Part shown: positions 7,901-13,064 of the stretch, piece after piece | Numbering within the stretch: position 1 is the stretch's first letter | How the letters are laid out: each line of letters opens with the position of its first letter | NCBI GenBank assembly: GCA_035297145.1 | Contig: DATGZN010000022.1 | Location: 1-13,064 of the forward strand | Reading direction: 5' to 3' | DNA length: 13,064 nucleotides | Source: QHXW01 sp035297145 | Lineage (GTDB): Bacteria; Acidobacteriota; Terriglobia; Bryobacterales; Bryobacteraceae | Position numbers and translations under genes: made by a program | Notes under the pieces: model-generated | Database searches by the model: none | What the model saw: only the letters and a program-made list of their open reading frames with translations | What the model was told of the DNA's origin: nothing

Positions 7901-7999
7901 ATGCGATTTCTGAAATTTCTGACGTTCGCACTCGGTGCGCTTGGACTGGTGGTACTGACCGGTCGTGCACCAGTCGCGCCACCGCGGCTGCGGTTCTGA
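7901..7999 (+). CDS. 32-residue lipoprotein-like peptide with Cys-to-Arg lipobox
   Basis: The short frame encodes MRFLKFLTFALGALGLVVLT, then GRAPVAPPRLRF. It has a charged start, a hydrophobic core and a sequence LTGRAP at exactly the place where a lipoprotein would have LTGCAP. The Arg codon is CGT, one transition from Cys TGT. Small lipoproteins at this position in conjugation clusters include TrbK (entry exclusion) and VirB7 (outer-membrane anchoring of VirB9). The strong ribosome binding site overlapping the trbL stop supports real translation. As read, it would be a small membrane peptide that cannot be lipidated. It could also be a sequencing error or a decayed gene, in keeping with its broken neighbours. 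Function is inferred from position only. Confidence 0.55.
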   Translation: MRFLKFLTFALGALGLVVLTGRAPVAPPRLRF

Positions 8000-8050
8000 T
8001 CTGGCGGTCCCGGCGAGAAACGAGCCGGGCCTGGCAGAGTTTCCTGCATT

Positions 8051-8080
8051 GCTAGCTCGCTAGCGAGTGCTTGGCTAGCG
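8051..8080 (+). repeat. Three GCTAGC copies, palindrome and hairpin before trbF
   Basis: GCTAGC occurs at 8051-8056, 8059-8064 and 8074-8079. The middle copy is the centre of a perfect 12-base palindrome, CTCGCTAGCGAG (8056-8067). CGCTAGC (8058-8064) can also pair with GCTAGCG (8074-8080), forming a 7-base stem with a 9-base loop that ends exactly where the trbF ribosome binding site begins. It could tune translation of the gene or be a protein-binding site. Confidence 0.6.
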
Positions 8081-8088
8081 AAAGGAGG
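8081..8088 (+). promoter_or_regulatory. AAAGGAGG ribosome binding site fixing a GTG start
   Basis: AAAGGAGG ends four bases before the GTG at 8093 and supports GTG as the start of the trbF-like gene. It directly abuts the hairpin at 8058-8080. Confidence 0.75.
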
Positions 8089-8092
8089 AGTT

Positions 8093-9043
8093 GTGTCAAC
8101 AAGCGAAGCGGTTAGTCCATATATAGCGGCGCGCCACGAATGGGACGAGCGATACGGGTCGCTGATAACGCAGGCCCGTAACTGGCGAGTGGCCTTCCAG
8201 GTCTCGGCTATGATCGCGCTCGTGGCAGTGGCTGGAGCCACGTGGCTGTCAGTGCACTCGCGCACGAAGGTATTCGTTGTGGCATTGGATCAGCTCGGCA
8301 GGTCAGTCGCTGCGGGTTATGCGGACCAGACCAGTGTGGCTAGCGATGACCGGGTGCGGCGATCGAGTATTCTCAACTGGGTCGAGAGCTTGCGCACCGT
8401 TACCAGCGGCACCGTTGCGCAGGCGAAGGCCATCAGGGCGGTGTACGCGCAAATTGCGCAAGGCAGCGCGGCCATGAGCGCGATCAACGATTTCTATCGC
8501 GGCGATCCGCCGCAGATGCGCGGGAAAATGGAAACAGTGTCGATTGATGTCAATACGGTGCTTCCGACGAGCGACCGGAGTTACGAAGTCGATTGGACGG
8601 AAACGACACGAGACATGCAGGGTGTGGTGACGGCCACGGCAAGGTGGAAGGGTTCGTTCATGATCGCGGTCGATCCGCCAAACGACGAAGCGACTGCGCG
8701 CGGGTATAAACCAAAAACAGATGTTGTCCTTTCCCCGACCGCCACCGAGGCGGTGCGCGTCTCCGCGGGGTTCCGGGCGGAGTCGAATCCGCCGTCACCT
8801 GGCCCTGACGGACGGGTCATATATACCTTTGGTGCCGGACTCGCGACGCTGGTCTGCGCGCCGTTGCGGATCTGCGTCCTCGAACTCCAGCCTGGCGAGA
8901 AACTCAACGGGGTACCGCAAATCGGGGATTCGCTGCGCGGGCAGATCACACCAGCAGCCTATGGACCCCCCAAACGGGTAGATTCTATCTACCTTTCTGG
9001 GCTAGTGGAGCCCCCGGAATGGAATCAAAAAAAAAGCGCCTAG
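8093..9043 (+). CDS. trbF: TrbF-TrbG (VirB8-VirB9) deletion fusion, 3' truncated
   Basis: A 316-residue ORF made of two conjugation proteins. Residues 1 to about 203 are TrbF/VirB8-like: the N-terminal block YIAARHEWDERYGSLITQAR, a transmembrane helix (about 33-53), and the periplasmic domain with VDWTETTRDMQG. TrbF usually ends soon after with an NPLG-type strand, which is absent. From about residue 204 the sequence is TrbG/VirB9-like: LSPTATEAVRVSAGFRAESN, GPDGRVIYTFGAGL, VCAPLRICVLELQPGEKLNG and PQIGDSLRGQITPAA. The TrbG signal peptide and N-terminus are missing. The TrbG part ends early: after AAYG it runs into unrelated residues and stops. The junction lies near 8695-8705 and is in frame. 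The likely cause is an internal deletion. The product would place a VirB9 fragment after an inner-membrane VirB8, so normal core-complex assembly is unlikely. Confidence 0.8.
   Translation: MSTSEAVSPYIAARHEWDERYGSLITQARNWRVAFQVSAMIALVAVAGATWLSVHSRTKVFVVALDQLGRSVAAGYADQTSVASDDRVRRSSILNWVESLRTVTSGTVAQAKAIRAVYAQIAQGSAAMSAINDFYRGDPPQMRGKMETVSIDVNTVLPTSDRSYEVDWTETTRDMQGVVTATARWKGSFMIAVDPPNDEATARGYKPKTDVVLSPTATEAVRVSAGFRAESNPPSPGPDGRVIYTFGAGLATLVCAPLRICVLELQPGEKLNGVPQIGDSLRGQITPAAYGPPKRVDSIYLSGLVEPPEWNQKKSA
8977..8993. repeat. Perfect 7-base inverted repeat where TrbG similarity ends
   Basis: GGTAGAT-TCT-ATCTACC forms a 7-base stem with a 3-base loop. It lies within about 15 bases of the point where the TrbG-like sequence stops, and may mark an insertion or recombination boundary. 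A short TTTCT follows, but it is not a convincing terminator. Confidence 0.5.
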
Positions 9044-9235
9044 AGTTGCAACTGGATGTATACTCGCTCCACCCAACATACCAACGGAAATCCTGGATAA
9101 TTTCCAAGTTTTCGAAAAGGCCTTTGTGACGATTTTGGGGATAACGACAGAAAATGCAGGCTTTTTGGACAGAATTGCCGGCGTGGTTCCGGAAACGAAG
9201 GGCCTTGAGTCAGATTCCCCTAACAGGAGGCAACA
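9044..9235. other. Gap between conjugation remnant and haem-motif protein
   Basis: These 192 bases are locally A/T-richer than the flanks and likely carry the promoter of the next gene, but no clear -35/-10 pair could be fixed. A 36-codon frame (9019-9129) overlaps the end of the fused gene and resembles nothing. The end of the trb sequence and the change in composition suggest a junction between unrelated segments. Confidence 0.4.
9225..9230 (+). promoter_or_regulatory. AGGAGG ribosome binding site for the haem-motif protein
   Basis: A perfect AGGAGG lies five bases before the ATG at 9236. It favours this start although the resulting signal peptide has an unusually long N-terminal region. 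Confidence 0.75.
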
Positions 9236-11206
9236 ATGGTAATCGAGTGCCGTATCGCGAGCCTGCTATTTTGTACAGATTGTCGTAGGAATAAGAAACA
9301 GACGCGAAGCTTTTGGGCGGTGGGGGGCCTCGTTTGTATGAGTTGCCTCGCGGGAGCGCAATCGTTACCGACTGACGCCGATCAAACTTGCATCGTCGCA
9401 CCTGCTCAATTTGCCGGTTGGTTTCAGAAGGGTGTTGTCAGTTTGAATGGGGTGGTGAATCCGGCCAGCAGCGTGACATTCACCCCCAACCTCCCCAACC
9501 CGAATTGTCCTTTCTACCAGTGGGCGGAACAGATGTTTCTCTGGCTGAATTCGCCGGCCCCGACGTTTTACGGAGGCGGCGGGCCAATCTTCAATTCGCC
9601 GACTTTTTTCGACGTTTCGCCACCAAATTCGAGCAACCAACGCACGCTGATCCCGCATGTGCCAGGCGTGCTCAGGCCGTTCCCCCTGCCGGTACGGTCG
9701 GCGCAGCTAGGCCCGGACGGCTTGCAGGTCATTTTCGACACTGCCGGCCGCATGCTTGAGGTCGTGCCGGCGAAGATCTCGGTGGAGGGGAAGCCGCTCG
9801 TCCGCAATGCGGAGGGCCGGGAGGTCGAGATCTCCAGGGCCACCGTCGAAGGCGGGAAAGCGGTTTTTCTGGACAAAGCGGGCCGGCCGATCAGAGGTGC
9901 AAAACCGGTTCTGGAGAAACGGCTGCAGGAAAAGGCACTGGCAGCGCTCCGGCCGAAGGCTCCGGCGACTGCCAAATTGCAGGTTCCGAATAGACAAATT
10001 CTCATCGTGCAACGGTTCAATATTGGTGGCATCCCGATCTTTATCGATGGTTCCGGCAACCTGGACCCGGTCGAGCAAGGGCAAGCGGACGACAGCGTCC
10101 TGGAGACGCAGAATGGATCGTTGGTTTATTACACAATCGCCGTGAACGACGTGTACGCATACTTTCTCACGGGCGCCAAAACCGGCGGAATTACTCCTTT
10201 CCCCTCCTTCTTTCCAACGACCACGGCGGATTTGACGAGCATCCAGAATTTCGCTCTGACGAAAGGGATAACATTCCCCGATCCCACTGCGCTGGCCGTC
10301 GAAGTGAAGGCTTCGTGGGTGGATGCGTCCACGGTGTCGAACCCCAGCGACTACATCACTATCAGCGCGACAATCCCCATTTATACGCCCGCTACATGCT
10401 TTACGTCGGGGACAAACACCACATGCACGGCGTCGGGGACCAAGACGGCCACCTTGGCGCTGGTGGGCATGCATGTAGTTGGGAGCACCCTGGGCCATCC
10501 TGAAATGATCTGGTCGACCTTTGAGCACGTTGGGAATACGCCGCTCGCGACCTATACATACAACGGGAGCACGGGGGTGGAAACCGTACCTCAGAGTACG
10601 GCGGGAACGTGGTTATTCTCCTCAAGCGGCTCCGCTGGCCCATTCGACAAGCCTCACATGCAAACTTCGGGGGCCAACATTCAGGCTATTGCCCAGCCCC
10701 CAAACCCGGCGCCGCCGCCTTTCTTCATCAGCGCCAGCGACACGTTAAGGTGGAAACCTTTTGGAGCGGCCACGGACCTCATTCCTTTCAACCTCTCAGA
10801 GCCCACCGCCACGATTGCAAACACGGATATCATTTCCGTCAACAACAGCGTTCGCGGGCAGTTGGTGAGCGGGGACGTCCGGGGCAACTACATCTTCTCG
10901 GGAGCAACGTGGACCGCCGGAGGGGCTGCTCCGACACTCAGCAGCGCTACGCCACCGGCCAATAACAGCAACCAAGTCGGCACCAGCTTTCTGACTAACA
11001 GCACGATGGAAACATACCAACAAGGCGCCAACAGCACGTCCGCAGGTGCGACCAATTGCTTCTTTTGCCATAACAACGGTTTTCCCCCGGTTGGCACCGC
11101 GACATGCGTGAGCCCACCGACTCCACCCGGCGCGTGCAACTTCTTGTCCCCGGACGTTATTGACGGCCTGAGCCATATTTTCGCGCAGCTGCAGTCGCTG
11201 CCGTAG
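9236..11206 (+). CDS. Large exported protein with a single CXXCH haem motif
   Basis: A 656-residue exported protein. After an unusual 25-residue N-region containing CTDC (13-16), a hydrophobic segment ends CLAGA-QS (cleavage after about residue 41). The mature part is Pro/Ser/Thr/Asn-rich and mostly beta-like. Near 412-436 lies MHVVGSTLGHPEMIWSTFEHVGNTP-type sequence (key residues His413, His421, Trp426, Glu430, His431). I associate this block with large periplasmic c-type cytochrome-like proteins of unknown role. Close to the end, CFFCH (608-612) is the only c-type haem-attachment motif, followed by a Cys pair (about 624 and 634). The helix DVIDGLSHIFAQLQSLP closes the protein. A monohaem electron-transfer or haem-sensing role is plausible but unproven. 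No cytochrome or redox partner gene is adjacent. Convergent with the membrane-protein gene downstream. Confidence 0.7.
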   Translation: MVIECRIASLLFCTDCRRNKKQTRSFWAVGGLVCMSCLAGAQSLPTDADQTCIVAPAQFAGWFQKGVVSLNGVVNPASSVTFTPNLPNPNCPFYQWAEQMFLWLNSPAPTFYGGGGPIFNSPTFFDVSPPNSSNQRTLIPHVPGVLRPFPLPVRSAQLGPDGLQVIFDTAGRMLEVVPAKISVEGKPLVRNAEGREVEISRATVEGGKAVFLDKAGRPIRGAKPVLEKRLQEKALAALRPKAPATAKLQVPNRQILIVQRFNIGGIPIFIDGSGNLDPVEQGQADDSVLETQNGSLVYYTIAVNDVYAYFLTGAKTGGITPFPSFFPTTTADLTSIQNFALTKGITFPDPTALAVEVKASWVDASTVSNPSDYITISATIPIYTPATCFTSGTNTTCTASGTKTATLALVGMHVVGSTLGHPEMIWSTFEHVGNTPLATYTYNGSTGVETVPQSTAGTWLFSSSGSAGPFDKPHMQTSGANIQAIAQPPNPAPPPFFISASDTLRWKPFGAATDLIPFNLSEPTATIANTDIISVNNSVRGQLVSGDVRGNYIFSGATWTAGGAAPTLSSATPPANNSNQVGTSFLTNSTMETYQQGANSTSAGATNCFFCHNNGFPPVGTATCVSPPTPPGACNFLSPDVIDGLSHIFAQLQSLP

Positions 11207-11415
11207 AAGCGGAGCCAGGGACGGGGACGCAGATTCTCTTCGGATCGGGACCAATCAGGATATTCCTGACGGAGTTTACAAACGCGTACCGCCAGGCAAT
11301 CGCCAAGGATGCTACGACGGAAATAAGATTGCAGCGTAACAGGCTGCATGTATGCTTGCTCGGTGGCCAGGGAGGTGAAATGGTCCCGGTTAGGTACCTG
11401 ACTGCGGGTCAGCGC

Positions 11416-11453
11416 CGCCTGTCCCCTTTTTAAGAAAAATACCTCAACAGGCG
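11416..11453. terminator. Possible bidirectional terminator hairpin
   Basis: CGCCTGT (11416-11422) pairs with ACAGGCG (11447-11453), and inside it TTTTT (11427-11431) can pair with AAAAA (11435-11439), leaving a bulge. It starts seven bases past the stop of the minus-strand membrane-protein gene and lies between converging genes. It lacks a clean U-run after a compact stem, so the call is weak. Confidence 0.3.
11420..11431. repeat. Left copy of 12-base inverted repeat flanking membrane gene
   Basis: TGTCCCCTTTTT here is the exact reverse complement of AAAAAGGGGACA at 12733-12744. The two lie on either side of the membrane-protein gene, bounding 1325 bases. The motif resembles the widespread REP/MITE-like GGGGACA sequences, but no transposase of that kind is seen. 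Confidence 0.6.
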
Positions 11454-11459
11454 CTGTGT

Positions 11460-12563
11460 TCATGCCCCAGCCGCTTGCGTTTTCGGCTCTACCGGGGCTA
11501 TCGCCGTATCGTAGACTTTCTTCAATTCGTCAAGCAGCCGCCAGGCGGGTTCCCATTTGGACACCGACGGGTCCGCTATTCCGGCGTCGACCTCAGCTTT
11601 TCGGCTCGCTTCGACCAAACGGCGGAGCTCCGGGACGTCGTCGTGGTAGCGAGGCAGACGTAGCATGAGGCGTTGATAACGTATGTCGTGTTCGTCCGTG
11701 AAATGCGTTCGCAGAGAGCGATACGCCACCAGTTCACTAATGAGAATCACGATCGATCGTTCCGCCTGCTCCGGTTCGAACTCCACCAGGTCCTTTATGG
11801 CCAGACGCCCGCTCTCCAGGCCTAGGAATAGCATATAGACGAGATTGCGCCCGGCTTGGAGCCTGGCAACGGCCGCTGCCTGGTTGGAGGAAACTGATTC
11901 CAAGGCCTCCGGAGGTTCAGCGAGCGCACGCTGCGAATCGCGAACCGCCTTCATGTAGGTGTAGAACGCGGTGATGTTGCTCACCACCTTGGCTTCCAGC
12001 GCTTCCAGGTCTTTCGTGTTGTTCTCGAAGACGGGGAAGTAGTTCTCTTGCGAGGCAAAGTGGGGCGATGGCGCATGTGATGTACTGGCCGGTAGTGCAG
12101 GCGAACTGGGGTCAAGCCGTTCCACATAGTGGCGCGCCACGTCGGCTACCAGGGTGGCCCGGCAGAGTGTGTCGATCTCACAGGCGAACAAGTCGACCAC
12201 GCCGAGCCTCGCGCTGCCGGCCCTATAGGCCCAGGCAAGAACTGCGGCGAAAACGGCAAGCACGGGACCGAAAGACGTAAGGACACCGGTCGCGGCCATC
12301 AGCCAGAAGTGCAAGGTTAGCAGGGTGTACAGATTCTCTAACACCATGACCAGGGCTTTAACGAAAAAAACCGCGGTGACAGCGATAAGGGAAAGCGCGG
12401 CGACCAGTTGCAGATCGGTGACGTGTTGTGAGCTGAACAGCCGGTCCATTGTGGCGGAGGATTCGCCAGTGCGCATCAGCCACTCGAGTGGCTTCAGTAT
12501 TCGAGAGACGACAGCCGGCTGGAGCCAGCCTGGCTCGGAAGACGTACGAACGGCACCCTGCAT
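11460..12563 (-). CDS. Membrane protein of unknown function
   Basis: A 367-residue protein that I cannot name. Residues 1-50 are polar. Two to three transmembrane helices lie at about 51-76 and 78-115 (VAALSLIAVTAVFFVKALVMVL and LHFWLMAATGVL through VLAVFAAVLAWAY). The remaining 250 residues are soluble and mostly helical. Blocks that look conserved are FACEIDTLCRATLVADVARHYV (126-147), then YFPVFENNTKDLEALEAKVV (175-194) and ITAFYTYMKAVRDSQ (197-211), suggesting a cytoplasmic helical sensor-like or scaffold domain. The ATG has an AAAGAGGG ribosome binding site about six bases upstream. It stands alone on its strand and is bounded by 12-base inverted repeats. No catalytic motif is visible. 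Confidence 0.75.
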   Translation of the reverse strand: MQGAVRTSSEPGWLQPAVVSRILKPLEWLMRTGESSATMDRLFSSQHVTDLQLVAALSLIAVTAVFFVKALVMVLENLYTLLTLHFWLMAATGVLTSFGPVLAVFAAVLAWAYRAGSARLGVVDLFACEIDTLCRATLVADVARHYVERLDPSSPALPASTSHAPSPHFASQENYFPVFENNTKDLEALEAKVVSNITAFYTYMKAVRDSQRALAEPPEALESVSSNQAAAVARLQAGRNLVYMLFLGLESGRLAIKDLVEFEPEQAERSIVILISELVAYRSLRTHFTDEHDIRYQRLMLRLPRYHDDVPELRRLVEASRKAEVDAGIADPSVSKWEPAWRLLDELKKVYDTAIAPVEPKTQAAGA

Positions 12564-12732
12564 ATACAGCCCTCTTTAGATAGTGTGGGATCGGCTGCTA
12601 CCGTTGCAGGTTGCAGGTGCCGGGCGGTCAGCGACAAAATTCACCCGGTGGCATAGATATTTATCACTGTTGGGTCAGGAAAGCAATGGAATTTTCGCTG
12701 ACATTGGTGAACTTTTCAGATTGGCATCGGAG

Positions 12733-12866
12733 AAAAAGGGGACATCCATGACGCAATTACGGGTGCTCAGAAGGCATCGTCAGCAAATAGGCATGTCTGC
12801 ACGCCAGGCTGGTCCGGCGAACTCGGCCGCTTGCGGGCGCAAACCCGCCGTCCCCTGTCCCCTTTT
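12733..12866. repeat. REP/MITE-like cassette bounded by AAAAGGGGACA inverted repeats
   Basis: AAAAGGGGACA (12734-12744) and TGTCCCCTTTT (12856-12866) are perfect 11-base inverted repeats bounding about 130 bases. Inside is a G/C hairpin, GCGGG-CGCAAA-CCCGC (12833-12848). The left repeat also pairs with the copy at 11420-11431. This is consistent with a small non-autonomous repeat element, but its identity is not established. Confidence 0.5.
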
Positions 12867-12910
12867 CCCCTGAAAAGTCTGCGGCGATAGAAGATAGATC
12901 CAGGACTAAT

Positions 12911-12965
12911 TCAGGGACAGGCTATGGAGTGCGCCCCCGGACTGAGACAGAGAAATCAGGGACAG
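12911..12965. repeat. TCAGGGACAG direct repeats upstream of transposase
   Basis: TCAGGGACAG is found at 12911-12920 and 12956-12965, starts 45 bases apart, just before the transposase gene. The right copy is followed by TTCTAC. They may be part of the left end of the insertion sequence, or show an insertion into an earlier copy. Confidence 0.5.
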
Positions 12966-12993
12966 TTCTACACTGAATGGAGAACTGAACCTG

Positions 12994-13064
12994 ATGAAGA
13001 AGAGCCGAGTTTTTAGCCCGAAGTTCAAGGCGGCGGCCGTCCGGCGGATGCAAGCTGGGGAGAG
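12994..13064 (+). CDS. IS3-family transposase OrfA, 5' part only
   Basis: The first 23 codons read MKKSRVFSPKFKAAAVRRMQ then AGE, cut by the window edge. The pattern S-x-x-F-S-P-x-F-K-x-x-A-V-R-x-M is the start of the helix-turn-helix OrfA of IS3/IS911-type insertion sequences, which binds the element ends before OrfB is joined by frameshifting. The start ATG has a GGAGA about 11 bases upstream, which is distant, as is common for weakly translated transposases. The rest of the element, including OrfB and the right end, lies beyond the window. The left end is probably within 12900-12965. Confidence 0.75.
   Translation, partial: MKKSRVFSPKFKAAAVRRMQAGE

Larger units (their letters stand above)
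11207..11459. other. Convergent intergenic region with repeat and hairpin
   Basis: This 253-base gap separates two converging genes. No gene could be supported. One plus-strand frame is open from 11164 to 11433, but it has no usable start. The right part carries one copy of the TGTCCCCTTTTT repeat and a hairpin that may terminate transcription. Confidence 0.45.
12564..12993. other. Non-coding stretch with REP-like cassette and IS end
   Basis: No gene is supported in these 430 bases. An open plus-strand frame at 12583-12873 has a low-quality translation. From 12733 to 12866 there is a repeat-bounded cassette. Two direct copies of TCAGGGACAG (12911-12920 and 12956-12965) precede the transposase gene and probably belong to the end of the insertion sequence. 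Confidence 0.5.

Noticed and set aside
9019..9129. 36-codon ORF (MESKKKRLELQ...) overlapping the end of the trbF-trbG fusion, containing a run of nine A
   Set aside because: GGAG lies eight bases upstream, but the product resembles nothing and lies in a junction region. The A-run could also cause frameshifts, but no conserved downstream frame was seen.
11164..11433. Plus-strand open frame ending ...GQRRLSPF with stop at 11431
   Set aside because: No ATG, GTG or ribosome binding site near its beginning, it overlaps the end of the haem-motif gene, and codon pattern is not clearly coding.
10888..11463. 191-codon minus-strand frame across the convergent gap
   Set aside because: Half of it is antisense to the haem-motif protein and the rest spans the repeat and hairpin; no domain recognised.
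12583..12873. 96-codon plus-strand frame containing the repeat cassette
   Set aside because: Runs through inverted repeats and has no recognisable protein pattern.
1..13064. CRISPR array, tRNA, rRNA or riboswitch
   Set aside because: No regularly spaced repeats beyond two or three copies, and no tRNA-like or rRNA-like sequence was recognised by eye on either strand.

Overview
The window looks like accessory chromosomal DNA from a soil-type Acidobacteriota or a close relative. This rests on protein character, not on any database search. The main pointers are an orphan duplicated MacB/FtsX-type permease (the ADOP family, greatly expanded in Acidobacteriota), a secreted DinB-like protein ending in the SIAYAR…GVVPPWS block, and a TrbJ/L/F/G-type conjugation block. 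Coding density is moderate, several genes are broken, and an insertion-sequence gene begins at the right edge.

Region 1 (about 389-4894) is almost entirely minus strand. Read in transcription order it holds: a secreted DinB-like protein (4894-4376); a small exported protein whose C-terminus looks cut off (4262-3945); the ADOP permease (3948-1444), whose ATG overlaps the previous stop as ATGA; a small cupin (1362-1048); and a GNAT acetyltransferase (862-389). These look like ordinary housekeeping or stress accessory genes, possibly partly co-transcribed.

Region 2 (4895-6300) is a 449-base divergent intergenic stretch, then a plus-strand LysR-type regulator that starts at TTG behind a perfect AGGAGG.

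Region 3 (about 6480-9043) is an eroded P-type conjugation (type IV secretion) block on the plus strand. It contains the 3' end of trbJ, an intact trbL, an unrecorded 32-codon lipoprotein-like ORF whose lipobox cysteine reads Arg, and one ORF that joins most of TrbF (VirB8-like) directly to an internal piece of TrbG (VirB9-like). The TrbG piece stops early at a hairpin and unrelated sequence. No ATPase, coupling protein, relaxase or trbI is in view, so this block alone cannot be a working conjugation machine.

Region 4 (9236-12563) holds a large exported protein with one CXXCH haem-attachment motif (plus strand) and, convergent to it, a membrane protein of unknown function (minus strand). The membrane gene lies between perfect 12-base inverted repeats (TGTCCCCTTTTT / AAAAAGGGGACA). 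A third copy follows, forming a small repeat-bounded non-coding cassette. Region 5 (12994-13064) is the start of an IS3-family transposase orfA, cut by the window edge.

I see no convincing complete new defence, biosynthetic or RNA-based system. The most unusual material is the trbF-trbG fusion and the small ORF with the lost lipobox cysteine, both best read as decay of a mobile conjugation module.
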